DNA of 64,000 nucleotides from Dichetophora obliterata (GCA_963920525.1 OY986439.1:2177001-2241000); one strand, 5' to 3'; numbered from the stretch's first letter, positions 22,867-33,691 are shown. Numbers and translations are program-made. The notes: generated by a model not told the origin, from the letters alone.

Positions 22867-23092
22867 TAGTCATTGACAAATTTGATTTTAAGTTAATGTG
22901 TTTATATTTTTTTTTTTCTTTTTTGCGAACATACATTCTCAACATTTTACACTTTTTTGGATTAAAAAGTAATCCCTTTGGATTAGAAAATTTTAAACTT
23001 TTCCTTGAATTAAAAAGTTATTGCTTTTTTGTGTTGTCCTATATGTAGTCAAAAAAGTTAAATATTTCATCCAAGATTTTCAACCGTGCACT

Positions 23093-24128
23093 TCTATTAT
23101 TAGCTCTAATTCAAGCACTCATGAAATGAAATTAATTAAAATTATTTTTCCAAAAGTATTTTTATTACAAGAAATTTTTTAATCCAAAATTGTTTAAAAT
23201 TTTGAAATGATGATTTGTAAATGGTGACTGAACTAATATATACGACAATTTTAAAAGATTTATTTTTATCTGATTTTTTAGTAAACAAACCAATAAATTA
23301 AAAGCTAATATAAGATAATAATAATTATTTATACGAACTTCCAAGTAACAGTGGGTATATCAGCCAGTTTCATTAATAAATTTCCATAATAATAATTGAA
23401 CACATTTGCAAAAATAATTCAAAATGAATGTAACATGTAATGAAATAAAATTATAAATAAATGTAACAAAATTTACTGGTGTGATTATAACGTGTGTTTT
23501 TTTTTAATTAACTTTGTTATTTTAAATTTTTTAATATAGAAATTATTTTATTATTATATTATAAAAAAACCATTAAATATCAAATCTATAAAACTGCGAA
23601 AAAGCTTCGCTTCTCTCTTGTGTCCAACGACGCATCTGTTTTTTTTATCAAGCCTCTAGCTCGTTACTGAACTATAGAAGCAGTTTAAAATTAATTGCAG
23701 TTATTTGTATAACATAACATAATATAACATAATATTTCTTACACATGTATTGTTATTATTAAGAATGTAATGAATTAATGAATAAAAAATACATACATAT
23801 AATACTCTCATCATTGCGTCATATGAGTCACTCAGTGATTGCTTTAACTGATCACTTTAAGCTCCAGTTTACTGAAGTAGCTTGAAAATAACCACTCTAT
23901 GGAAAATAACATCTGATATGGAGCCAGAGCTTAAGATAGGACACCAGAAAAAAACAGAAAAGGATGGTTTTCGAAGGTCAACGCAAAAATTGGCAACAGC
24001 TTACACTTGCAAATCACTCACAATCTCTATAATAATTTTTCCGATTTTTAGCCTCCGGAAATCTTTATGTATAACAAGAAATTCTGTGTTGACAAGCAAT
24101 AATCGCTTAAGGCAACGTTAGACGGAAC
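23093..24128. other. AT-rich stretch, nothing recognised
   Basis: Contains TATAACATAACATAATATAACATAA-like low-complexity sequence near 23710 and no domain or repeat pair. A frame at 23882-24121 has no family resemblance. Confidence 0.5.
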
Positions 24129-24290
24129 TGATTTATTGATGCAGCTGTGTGAAACGCACATAGCACTATATACACACAAAATCTGGAACTACTAGCATGA
24201 TTTTAGATTTCGATTGAAAACTTTCAAGCAAGATTTCTCGAAACTTTCATATCAGGCTTAGAGCTGTTATTGCTTTTCGACACAAAATTG
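24129..24290 (+). repeat. Dispersed repeat, second copy at 36.3 kb
   Basis: Shares, in order, TTATTGATGCAGCTGTGT, CATAGCACT, ACACACAAAATCTGGA, CGATTGAAAACTTT, AGATTTCTCGAAACTTT and ATCAG-CTTA with 36311-36490. The second copy has about 40 bp more in the middle. Non-coding. Confidence 0.65.
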
Positions 24291-24946
24291 GCGTTTGTAT
24301 GTGTGTACTAGGGCTTTCAATATCGGGATCCTGAACTCTAGTCCCAGAGCCCCGGGATTCAAAACCCTAAGTCTCGGGATTTTATTCACAAGAAAATATA
24401 AAAATTTTCCGCAACTACAATGTAAACGATGGCTTTTTTCACAATTGAAATCACCCCGTTCTTTTTTATCTCTCTCTATTAAAAGTCTATTTTTTTTAGT
24501 TTGTTTTGAATGTGATCTTAAAAGACTCTGTTTACTAGGCTGTTCAATTTTGATACAATTTTTAAAGTAGCAATACTTTTATTACTACGCTACAGTTTTT
24601 TACTATAAAAGGAATATTTTATTCACATCATACTTTTTAGTAACTGCTAACTAATTTATTTAAATAAGAAGTTTTAATTTCTTTTTAAATTTTGTAAAAG
24701 ATGAATTTATGTTGTTTACTTTTTTTAACTTATTTACTTTTATATTTTTATGTTTATAATAAAGTGAAGTCGTATTTGATATTTTTTAATATTTTTGGTT
24801 TTTATTTTGAAATGAATGTTAAAGAAAGCAGAACTTTTTATTAACCCTTTCAATGGCTAGGCTAAACTAAGAACTAAATAATGGTTTGTCCTTAAAAGAT
24901 GAACGAAACATACCTTTGACAAGCTTGTACAATGAAAAATTGTTTC
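24291..24946. other. AT-rich spacer
   Basis: Begins with a less AT-rich segment (CCCCGGGATTCAAAACCCTA, CTCGGGATTTTAT near 24350) that might be the end of an unpaired TIR element starting CTAGGGCTTTCAATATCGGG at 24308. I found no partner. The rest is A/T-rich. Confidence 0.4.
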
Positions 24947-25969
24947 ACACAGAAAAATTTTGCATAGTAAAATCAATGTGATGCATAGTTTATTAATTTT
25001 ACATGATTTCATATTTCATGGTGGCAGCAACATGAAAATCATTATGATTTCATGTAAAATCATTGTTGAATTATGTAGAAAAACAAGCATGCACACATCC
25101 AGAGTGGAATCATTTGTATTTCATGTAAAATCATTATGATTTCATGAAGAGTCATTATGAAATCCAGTAAAATCATTATTGCATCATGTAAAAAGTTAAT
25201 CAATATGATTTAATGTAGAATCATTATGTTTTCATGTAGAATCATTATGCTAGAATCATTATAATCTAGTAAAATTGTTATTGCATCATGTTCTTCTACA
25301 GTTTGTAGATTCCGTTGTTTCTGGCGAATTTTCTGCACATTAGAAGTTTTATCGCGAGAAGTAGATTCGTTGCAAAAATTAAAATAGTTTGTAAAAGCTG
25401 TAAAAGTAAATACAAGTGAACTGTTAGTGCAAGTAGATGTACCCATAAGGTTCGACACAGATAAACAAGGCAATGTTATACGTGACTTATGTTACTATAT
25501 ACAACAAAATAGGTACAGAAATAGCTAAGGAAGATGAACCGGAAGCTATACCACCCATTGAACTTCGTGAACGTTATCGTGAAAAATTATTTAGTTGGAG
25601 AAAAATTGAGGTATGTTTTGTAATTCTAAGTCGTATTTTCTTATATTTTTCAATAAAACAAAATTAAATGAAACCAACTTGAAGTTCTTTTTATTTCAAA
25701 ATGAGGTGAGGATTCAGCTGAATTTCATAATGATTTCTTTATGATTCAACATGACCATCATAATGATTTCACATGATATTATAATGATTCAACATGACCA
25801 TCCTAATGATTTTACATAATTTCATTATGATTCCACATGAAAAATTGTTGTGATTTTTACATGAAAATCCCAATGATTTTACTATAAATCCATATGAAGC
25901 AAAATCTTAGGGGAAGCATGTAAAATCATTATGTTTCTAATTGATTTTACTATGATTTTTTCTATGTGT
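24947..25969. mobile_element. CAC..GAAA-type TIR element packed with short repeats, ~1.0 kb
   Basis: The left end ACACAGAAAAA followed by GCATAGTAAAATCAAT, and the right-end complement ACACATAGAAAAAATC followed by ATAGTAAAATCAAT, form the inverted termini. Inside both flanks are many copies of AATCATTATGATTTCATG-like words in both orientations, so the DNA can fold on itself. No target duplication is clear. The centre (25388-25667) is different in composition and looks protein-coding (see next entry). Confidence 0.65.
25388..25667 (+). pseudogene. Coding-like fragment inside the foldback element, unknown protein
   Basis: Two overlapping frames have ordinary protein composition, unlike the repeats around them. 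One (25388-25516) contains ELLVQVDVPIRFDTDKQGNV and ends IRDLCYYIQQNR. The next (25473-25667) contains EPEAIPPIELRERYREKL then FSWRKIE, followed directly by GTATGT, a good splice donor (GAG/GTATGT at 25612). A single frameshift near 25500 would join them. Just before the first frame AAAATAG could be an acceptor. I do not recognise the protein. It may be the relic of the element's own gene or a captured host exon. Confidence 0.35.
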
Positions 25970-26952
25970 TTGCTCCTGTTTGGCGCAAAATTCTTTTTTT
26001 TTAATTCTTTGAAGGTTTTTCAACCCTGTAGATCTTTGTTTTTAAAACCCTTTTAATATTATTATCATAAAAACCATAAAAAAAAAAATTAATTTTTGTT
26101 CGATTGATTTTTTCTTGTTCAAAAAAATTGTTTTCTTTTCTTTGGCACAAAATCGAAAATCGAATTGATTTTAGTGTCAAATATCTCTCCAAATTTATTT
26201 TTATCGTGTAGATTCATCTTTTTTTCATAGAACCCAACGAATTGATTTAAAAAATCGCAAAATAAATATAAACGTATTATAGTTATAATTTAAATATTTA
26301 AAAATTTTGCATATATTATTTTATATATATATTATTTATATATAAAGGGCTTATTGCAATAACGTGTTAAGCCACATGATCTCAAAAATAAATTTTTTAG
26401 GCTGAATACATTACTGAATGCATTGCCAATAACCACTGAAGAGATTTTGGCTGTTTTTTATATATTTCCTAACCTATTTGTAAAAGTTTCCGTATTCAAA
26501 TCCATTTCGTCACACAAAAATATATTTTTTCAAAACTTTAGAGTCGATTTTTTCAAAATACTTTTGTTCTTGCAATATATATATAAATATTTTATAATAT
26601 CAAAAAAGCAAATATTTAAAATCATCATATCATAATCGTTATTTTCTAATTTAATATTTTTTCAATCATAAATTTAGAAGTATTTCTCAAAAATGCGATT
26701 TCACTTTAAAATTTTTACCGACAATTTCACCAAAAAAATAAACATTTTAAATATGTGTAAAATTTTGAATATCGATAGTTTTTCAAAAACTTTCAAAATT
26801 CGGATTTTTACAATGAATGAAAAGAATTTAAAGAAGAATAAAAAGATTGTCATAATAATGCAAATCCCCAGTAGATTTTACTTATTCGGAGTGTCACACA
26901 AAAAAGTTATCGTTTGGAAGAGACAATTAATACAGATAATAGGATATGTTAC
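25970..26952. other. AT-rich stretch, nothing recognised
   Basis: Very A/T-rich, including TATATATATTATTTATATATA near 26320. Phe/Ile/Lys-rich frames at 26423-26962 are what random AT-rich DNA yields. No TIR pair was seen. Confidence 0.55.
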
Positions 26953-27308
26953 TCACGGTTAAAAATCTTGGACTAAATTTTAAAATTTTGTAGATTACAT
27001 ATAGGACTACACCAAAAAAACATTACTTTTTAATCCAAGGAAAAATTATAAATTGTCTACTTAAAATAAAAAATTATTCTGATCATTTCATGATTTAAAC
27101 ACACGTCCTCTGATGTGCTGGTCCAACACCTTACCTACTCGTCCAACTCGGTTGTTAACAAGGTTACGCTTATTTTGCTTCATTATGAATTCGAGACCCA
27201 GCTAAATTAAACTTAGGCAAGGATTAAGAGCTAGTACTTTTTGGATTGAAAATTCCTATAAACCAAAGTTTGGATTAAAAAAGATTCCAAAGTTGTTAAC
27301 CGTGCACT
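26953..27308. mobile_element. tRNA-carrying TIR element T2, ~356 bp
   Basis: The left end CACGGTTAAAAATCTTGGAC and the right-end complement GTGCACGGTTAACAACTTTGG are related, with inner words AATCCAAAAAGTACTAG and CATATAGGACTACAC shared with T1. It is a compact copy without the nested insertions of T1, so it shows the basic unit: TIR, AT-rich arm, tRNA-like centre, AT-rich arm, TIR. A clean target duplication is not visible. Confidence 0.65.
27088..27150 (-). repeat. tRNA-like centre of T2
   Basis: On the minus strand GTTGGACGAGTAGGTAAGG resembles an A box and GTGTGTTTAAATCATGA a weak B box. It corresponds to 22801-22866 in T1. Stem pairing is poor and I would not call a functional tRNA. Confidence 0.42.
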
Positions 27309-27332
27309 TGTCATGGTGCACGATTTAAAGAT

Positions 27333-27450
27333 AACTATAGGGCAATTCACAATCTTGTGTATTTGAGACTGCAAAATTGTGCAATTGTAAAAATTTCCTA
27401 TCAAGTGTGAACAGTCTTTTTCAGTACACTTCAATGCACTTGTTGCAAAA
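27333..27450 (+). repeat. Partial MITE end
   Basis: TAGGGCAATTCACAATCTTG resembles the left end of the MITE at 27643 (TAGGGCAGTTCACGATCTTG), but no matching right end follows. GTGTGAACAG at 27405 may be an internal word. Probably a truncated relative. Confidence 0.45.
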
Positions 27451-27642
27451 CATGAAATTCACAGCGGATTGATGAAAAGCAAAATTATTTTCTACTACAA
27501 ATTTTTCTGAAATCAATTTTATGTCAAAAAACAGCTTTAAGGCTCAATTAATTGGTTTTTTTTTGCTTATCTTCCATATCAGTTTTTTTCGCCTTTTAGT
27601 TTGCAATATAGTATTGCATATGTGTAGTAAATATAAACTATA

Positions 27643-27800
27643 GGGCAGTTCACGATCTTGTTGCACCGTTGCAAATGCAAAATAAACAACTTTTACAAAA
27701 ACAAAAAGCATTGAAAAGCTTTTGCAACATATGCTTTTTGTTTGTGTAAAAGCTGTTTATTTTGCATTTGCAACGATGCAACAAGATCGTGAACTGGCCT
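27643..27800. mobile_element. Palindromic MITE, 158 bp, TA-flanked
   Basis: Almost the whole element is an inverted repeat with arms of about 75 bp. GGGCAGTTCACGATCTTG at the left is matched by the complement AGGCCAGTTCACGATCTTG at the right, and both arms carry GTTGCAAATGCAAAATAAAC and CAAAAAGCAT. TA lies at 27641-27642 and 27801-27802. Non-coding; it would form a strong hairpin. Confidence 0.85.
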
Positions 27801-27938
27801 TATGTGTTTTAGTGTTGCATATTTCCAATAGCGTAGTAAATGTATCCCTGTATATTTTGTTTGTGCAGAGTAAAAATATACTCTACCATTTTGCAAATGC
27901 TTAAATCCAAGACCACTTGCACCGGAGTGTGAACAGCC

Positions 27939-27993
27939 GGTCTGGCAATAGCTTGCCAGACCATTTTCGCATGGGTGTGGCAATAGCTTGCCC
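27939..27993. repeat. Hairpin GGTCTGGCAA/TTGCCAGACC with a repeat of its core
   Basis: GGTCTGGCAA, loop TAGC, TTGCCAGACC is a perfect 10-bp stem at 27939-27962. The core GGCAATAGCTTGCC recurs at about 27979. The preceding GTGTGAACAGCC resembles the TTCAC-type MITE ends, so this may be a decayed MITE tip. Confidence 0.5.
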
Positions 27994-30436
27994 TGGTTTA
28001 TACTCCTCTAATTTCAGGGGGGCGCAAACTTGTCTCTTCTGCGTCGGGGTATAAATATGTTTAGCAAATAAATATGATAATTCTTGCACCAAATGGAATA
28101 ACTAAAAATATTTTGTATTTGCTTTTTTTAAAACTAAAACACTTTTTTTGGTGATGAACAGCCATAAAAATGAAAGCCGAGCTAGCTAGCTAGTTTGTTA
28201 TTTAGCAAGCTACCTGGATCGTGGTCTTTAGAAAAGGTTTTCGAGATTTGAAAAAAAATTCACACTTAAGCCCCCTCGGCGTTCCAATGGTTGAGACTGG
28301 GGCTTTGACTTTGCATAGCTTTAAGCAGACTGTAGTTTGTAGTTTGATTGATTTTTTCCAGAAAAGGGGGCATTGCCACTTGCAGGAAGTGAAAAACTTA
28401 GGTAACTTCGCAACAAAAGGATTACAATTTTGTTTCACGTGACTATTTCGCCAAATTGAAGCCCATCATCCGACCTCATTCATATCTGTTTAGGTATGTA
28501 CACATGAGCTAGTAAGATCAATTGTTGTGTATATGTTAGGAATGCTAATTTTGTTGGTGGTGGCTTCATGCTCGAGGTGGCTACTTAAAAAATCATGTCA
28601 CATAGCAGAAAAAAAGTTCTAACTAAATAATGAACCCTGCCGCTGGTTGGATGCTAGTCTATGTGTGTGGGTTGATGTCAAGCCTGCGAATGTCTTTATT
28701 AAATTCGTTCAACAAGCCTCGATGAGATGCGCAAAAGTAGTTGAAGAGATGATGGCAACAAACGTCTTTCCCTGGCCAAGTCCTGATATATAACCAAAAG
28801 AAGTTCTTGATTGCAAATTGTGCATGCGGTGTGGGCGCACACACAACAGCTAAAGTATTGCTACCCCCTCCCTCTTCCACCATTTCTTTGCCCTCTAATG
28901 CTACCACTCTTCGCTCGTCTCATTGTCAGGCTGACGTGCGGACGTGATATCACGAAACTTTTAGCAAGTTTTTTTTTGCTCAGCATCAGAATCTTTCCAT
29001 CATCATGTCATAGCAACAACAACAACAGCGGCAACAACATGAGCGATATACCAAAATAAATACGACTTTATATAAAAAGAAAGCCACACCATGGAAGATG
29101 AAATTGCTGTCAAATTTAAAAAGGTTCGTTCGCTGAAACGTGATTGGAATACGTGAAATTGGCCAATGGAAATGTTGGCTTAATAAATAGTGTCATATTT
29201 ATCGTCAGCAGCAACAAAACCAGCAAAAACAACAAAAACAACAAAAACAACAGTTGATATTAAACAGCTGCAGGTGTAGCATACAAGAAATTTAAGGACA
29301 CAAATCCTGCATATAGTAGATGTACCTACATATTTAGCTCTATAGCCATGAACATCGCCAACGCCTATAACAAAGTCATCAAACTTTGCAGATGTATTAA
29401 GTCAGACATGCGTTGGTTAAGCGTGGACATGTTTTGAGTGTCGGCGAATATCCTTAAATTCCACATGTATGACACGCGTTTAGCTGTCGCTGCATTAGAA
29501 CTAGTAGGTAGTCGGGAAAAACGAAAGAACAACTACAACAAATAAAGGCGAAAAATCGCGTCTGGCATACGATAATCATCCATTTGATCCGCTTTCGTTT
29601 GTGGTTTCACATATACGCTTCGTCTTGTATCCTTGTTCAAGCACTTTTTGCGCTTTTATTATTTATTGTGCTTAATATTATTTTTGTGTTTTTGCATTAT
29701 TTTTTTTTTTGCGTATTTGTTCCCTGTCAACGCTTGGTTGTGAATCTGTGAGCAGGATTATATTATTAGGGATTATATTCTTTCTTCATTCTAATGCAAT
29801 CCTGTATAAACAAAGCAACACAAACGAACAAACAAACATGGTTAAATCATAGGAAAACAGCAACAACAACGACAAATGTTTGTTCATTAGACAAAAGAAA
29901 TTCAAAGTTGGCAAGAACACGCATTATTGCCTTGCCACGCACGAAGGAGCATTTGTTTTAAGCCAAATGATGCTGATGCTTCCCATAGCATTTCCTACTC
30001 CACGCGTGAGATCTAAGCGGACACAATATTTAATTAAATCTAGATACTTGCACGTTCCAAAGCTGAAGATACAAAAGAAGTCGGTAGGAAACACATTGAA
30101 ATTGTTTTTTCGTAGATCAATTTATTCAAAAAATACAGAATGTCTATCAAATATACGAAATACATAAATCCTTGAAGTATTGCGGCTTAACACCAAATTC
30201 GGGAAAAAAAGAAGTACCGTAAAAATAACCAATAGTTACCACACATTAGGGCTTATCATGAAAGTGGATTGAAAACCACTTCTTTAACTCTTATGTTGAC
30301 TAAGAGAAACCAATCTGGAATTAAAACAAAAAAACGGAATGAAATAGTAATTCAAGAAATCAAATATGTTATGATATCCTTAACTGATGTGTTCACTATC
30401 GAAAACTATAAATTCTTGCTATCTTTAAATACTGTT
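27994..30436. other. GC-richer non-coding stretch with CAA runs
   Basis: Looks like unique intronic or regulatory sequence rather than repeats. CAACAACAACAACAGCGGCA lies near 29010 and ACAAAAACAACAAAAAC runs near 29225. A small frame beginning ACCATGGAAGATGAAATTGC at 29091 has a good start context but only 21 codons. Frames at 28202-28442, 28659-29059 and 29880-30167 show no family resemblance. No gene can be supported. Confidence 0.45.
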
Positions 30437-30560
30437 TTTACTTAATATAGTGCTACTTAATTCATGCGCAAATATAAAAGATCCTTTTTGAAAATTAGAC
30501 ATTTTCATTCCTTTTTTTTAATATTTCTTCGTACAAATCGTCCTTAACGCGAGTTTGCCC
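30437..30560 (+). repeat. Dispersed repeat end shared with the MITE at 59.94 kb
   Basis: TATAGTGCTACTTAATT then GCGCAAATATAAAA, TTTTTCATTC, TTTTTTAATATTT and TTCGT...TAACGC follow in the same order as at 60636-60750, the right part of the MITE ending at 60753. The terminal TGGTAATGCCCA is not preserved here, so this copy is truncated or decayed. Confidence 0.6.
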
Positions 30561-30953
30561 AGCACAACAAAAACAGCACAACAACAAACGACACGATTGC
30601 GAACATTGGCGTCGGAAGCGGGGGGAAAGGGGGGCAGTTTCCCCCCACTTTTTTAGCTAGATAAACAATTTAAAAGGAAAACTTCAAAAGTTATTCAAAA
30701 TATCAGTTTCTTTTACAACGATAATATTTTTGTAGTATATATTTTCCTCTTCTTTCTCTCTTCTTCATAAGCATGCTTGCGGATAACCATTTTCTTTCTC
30801 TGTGTTTGCAAAAAGATAGAACAAAATCTAGAGTTTCTATTGCAAACCCACCACTTCAGTTTAAAAGCACCCTTAAGTATGTAGCTTAATGCTTGTTAAT
30901 TTTGCAATTCTGGTAAGAAAAAATTTGACATGTTCTTAGGGGCTTTCCATATA

Positions 30954-31481
30954 GGCTGTTCACATTTCAAACCGAAATCAAATCGATCATCAAATGATTT
31001 GACAATTGATTTGACCAACAGAATTTGTATGGATTTGATGGCGATTTGACGAGTGTGAACACTTATCAAATCGTTGGTGAAATCGTTTGATGAAAATCAA
31101 AATTTTTTGATTTTTCTGTTGATTTGCCGAACGATTTGACCAGTGTGAACACTCGTCAAATCGTGTAGTACGATTTTGTCAGTTCAAAAAAGTTTTCAAC
31201 CTGTGCACATCGCGGCAAAAGAAGGAGCGGAAGAAAATAATATCAAAATAATAATAAATAACTGTTGCAAACAATTTATAATAATTTATAAAATAATTTC
31301 TTCTTCTTCCAATACGATTTTAATAACAAAAGGTATTAAAATTTTTCCGTCATCGCGATGTGCTTACTTCGGTGTTCAAGATAAAATGAAATTTGACGAA
31401 AAATTTGAAGAGTCAGAACACTTCTGTGGTCAAACGATTTGACAAATGATTTGATGAGCGGTTTGAAATGTGAACAGCACT
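30954..31481. mobile_element. MITE nested in the hAT, ~528 bp
   Basis: GCTGTTCACATTTCAAACCG at 30955-30974 is perfectly inverted at 31459-31478. TA occurs at 30952-30953 and 31482-31483, one to three bases outside the inverted repeat. Subterminal regions repeat AATCGTTTGA, GATTTGACNA and GTGTGAACACT words. It is non-coding. The TGTTCACA tip is like that of MITEs at 19944 and 27643. Confidence 0.8.
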
Positions 31482-31979
31482 TATTGGACGACATGTTGTA
31501 CGATAAGTTAGATGGAAAACTAATGGGACTATTTGATTGAGTGTTCGAACGATCCAACTTGTAAAGCAACATCATTAATTGCAAGCTCTCAAGCAGAACA
31601 CATCCGGCTAATAGCTAAGCAACTTTTAGATGCCCTAACAATTGAGCAGTAATTTTACATAGTTGTACAATATTGTACAATCGGCAGAAAAAAACCAAAA
31701 ATTTCGACTTTCGTTTTAGCTTACGCATGGTACTACATGTTGTACAATCTGCCATGTTGGTCCAATGTTTTGGACCATGCGAAAGCCCCTACTGTGAATA
31801 AGCTGATGAAAATCCACCTCGACGCTTTGAACAAACATCAAATCCGGTTCCTTCAGTATAGTGACCATTATATGATCGGCTACGAAAAGATTATTTCGAA
31901 ATTTTTGATCTTCTCTCAAATGAGATAACGGCTAGATTCGATCAAACAGGTTAATATTTGACTTTTTTTTATTCATACC

Positions 31980-32037
31980 AGCTTCACTCAACCGATTCAC
32001 TTTGATTTAACATTCGGTGAGTCGGTTGAGTGAAGCT
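31980..32037. repeat. Hairpin with 21-bp arms in the hAT
   Basis: AGCTTCACTCAACCGATTCA(C) at 31980-32000 is inverted at 32017-32037 with one G/T-type difference and a 16-base loop. It lies just upstream of the recognisable transposase segment. Confidence 0.75.
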
Positions 32038-32069
32038 AGTGTAAACTGGCACTTTGTAAATCTTATTGT

Positions 32070-32528
32070 ACATTTAAGCAGATCTTGACACTCTGGAATC
32101 GTTGGAAAATATTGTAATCGAAGCCTTCAACGGAAAAGTGCCTTCTGAACAAAATCTAAAAACAAAACTAGATCTTTATGCAGATGAAATTGCTGAAGCA
32201 ATTGCCTGGCCAAACACCTTGAAATTGTAGTGGCATTGTATCCCAATTTGCGAAAAATTCGGATACTATAAAAAAACTATTAAATGAAGTTGAAAAACTT
32301 ATTGCTTTGCTTTTGACTGTGCCTGCATCAGCAGCTTCATCTGAGCGTTCTTTTAGTGCACTAAGACGACTTAAGACGTATCTTCGAGCAACTATGACAC
32401 AGAAACGACTCACTCATGCAGCACTTATTCACATTCACAAAGATAAAACCGAAGAATTGAATTCGATGGAGGTGGTGAAAGAGTTTGTTTCTCGCAAGGA
32501 CAGAAAGAAACATTTTGGAATAATTTAA
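32070..32528 (+). pseudogene. hAT transposase C-terminal fragment
   Basis: A frame at about 32080-32230 reads DLDTLESLENIVIEAFNG and then LYADEIAEAIAWP before a stop. After a frameshift, 32280-32528 reads KLIALLLTVPASAASSERSF, then SALRRLKTYLRATMTQKRL, and ends HFGII. The ASSERSFSALRRLKTYLR block is the hAT C-terminal dimerisation domain, in the style of ZMYM1-like insect hAT proteins. The protein would cut and join the element in which it sits. Only this terminal part is recognisable; the RNase-H-like core upstream is lost or replaced by nested repeats. Confidence 0.88.
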
Positions 32529-32899
32529 ATTGATATAACTTTTTGTACCTTATTGCATTTAAACCATGTAAAGATATGCCTAGTCTTGCTTTATAAAAGC
32601 TTATATTTTGTTTATTATTTTTAAAAGCTTAATTTCTTATATTTTCATATTACCATACGAAAGATCCTTGATCTCTAATATTGAAATTGGAAGAACTTTT
32701 AAAAATAATGAAATTGTAATATTTTTTATATATTTTTATATTTTTTTTTATTTTAAACTAAAATAAAAAATTTGTTGATTCACATTCATGTTTCTTTGAA
32801 GAAATTTTGGTGAACTTTTTTTGCACCACCATTTGTACTGCCCCCCCATTTGTACTGCCCCCCCAGATGAAATTAGCTTCCGACGCGCTTGATTGCGAA

Positions 32900-33089
32900 C
32901 CAAGCCAACAACCACAACAACTACCATAATAACAACCACAACAACAACCATAACCTCAACAATAACTACAGCATAAGCAGCTTGTGTTTAACTTTTTTCT
33001 TCTTAGATTTTGGTAATTTGTGACTTTATTAAAGAAATTACAAAACAAAAAGTTAAATATTCGTTTCATTCGTACTGTAACTGATATTT
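32900..33089. other. Spacer with ACAACAACCA runs
   Basis: Low-complexity CAACCACAACAACTACCATA-like sequence just right of the hAT duplication, mirroring the CAACAA runs left of 30596. It is the original unique site. No gene. Confidence 0.5.
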
Positions 33090-33570
33090 AAGCCTATAAT
33101 TTTTTTTTGTGCGTAGAGTATTTAAGGCTGTAGGTATACCCCAAAGTGTCAACTAAAATTCATAAATGTGCTTGAAAAAATTTGTAAAAATTACCCCCAT
33201 ACAAACCTCGCTGTAAGACATACTGTCCTTGAAAAAATTTGTGAAAAAGACTCACTAAAAACAGCGCTGAAAGACGTTATTCCACGTCAATTTAAAGAAT
33301 CAAATTCGAAAACCAGTCAAATCAAATGAAAATCACGCCTACTTCTTATAAAAATCTCTTAAAATGCCACAAAAATGAATCAGAGGACTTGAAATTTTTA
33401 TCAAAAGCCTTGATTGCAAATATTAACTTTGAGTCTTTACTTTGGTAAACATTATCTCAAAAAAATCCAATACGAAAATAGCAAAACCTTCATTAGTTTA
33501 CCAAAAATTATTTCTGTCTTGATATTTTGCGATTTTTAAATTTCAGATATGGGATGGAAACTTAATTTAT
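33090..33570 (-). repeat. Dispersed repeat R, copy 2 (minus strand)
   Basis: On the minus strand AAATTT(C)AAGTC, ATTTTTGTGG, AAGAGATTTTTA, AGTAGGCGTGATTTTCATTT follow in the order seen in copy 1 at 3020-3110. The left portion (33140-33260) carries two copies of CTTGAAAAAATTTGTRAAAA about 85 bp apart. More diverged than copy 1. Confidence 0.6.
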
Positions 33571-33691
33571 TCCCAATACAATATAACGACAAAAGCGCGA
33601 AAACTTTTACCGCTTTAACCGCAGCTATGTGGTAACATTTTAAATTCCGAAGATGAATAAAGTTTTACTTGATTTAAGTTAAAAACATTTT

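Larger units (their letters stand above)
20552..23092. mobile_element. tRNA-carrying TIR element T1, split by a SINE and its solo LTR
   Basis: The left end GTGCACACTGTTAAAAATG and the right-end complement GTGCACGGTTGAAAATCTTGG are related. Inward, both ends match element T2 at 26.95-27.31 kb in inverted orientation: words such as CATATAGGAC, CTTTTTAATYCAAGGAAAA and AATCCAAAAAGTAC recur in order. It contains tRNA-like sequences on the plus strand (A-box half near 20925, complete at 22801-22866) and a minus-strand B-box-like word at 20850. A SINE (TSD at 21171 and 22391) lies inside, and further repeats with GGTTAAAC words flank it, so more insertions are likely than I have resolved. Confidence 0.6.
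30604..32891 (+). mobile_element. hAT transposon, 2.29 kb, with perfect 8-bp target duplication
   Basis: Termini are CATTGGCGTCGGAAGC at the left and, complemented, CAAGCGCGTCGGAAGC at the right. The octamer ATTGCGAA occurs on both sides (30596-30603 and 32892-32899), a perfect hAT-type duplication. The ends are the same as those of the 259-bp MITE at 13199-13457. Inside are another MITE (30954-31481), a 21-bp-arm hairpin (31980-32037) and the 3' part of a transposase gene (32070-32528). The 5' part of the transposase was not recognised, so the element is probably not autonomous. Confidence 0.93.

Noticed and set aside
24308..24560. TIR element starting CTAGGGCTTTCAATATCGGG
   Set aside because: No inverted partner with comparable length; CTAGGCTGTTCAATTTTG at 24536 is in the same orientation, not inverted.
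25000..25270. CRISPR-like array of ATCATTATGATTTCATG words
   Set aside because: Repeats occur in both orientations with irregular spacing and no unique spacers of constant length; eukaryotic foldback element.
27939..27962. Rho-independent terminator-like hairpin
   Set aside because: The stem-loop is not followed by a functional T-run and the DNA is eukaryotic; better explained as a MITE remnant.
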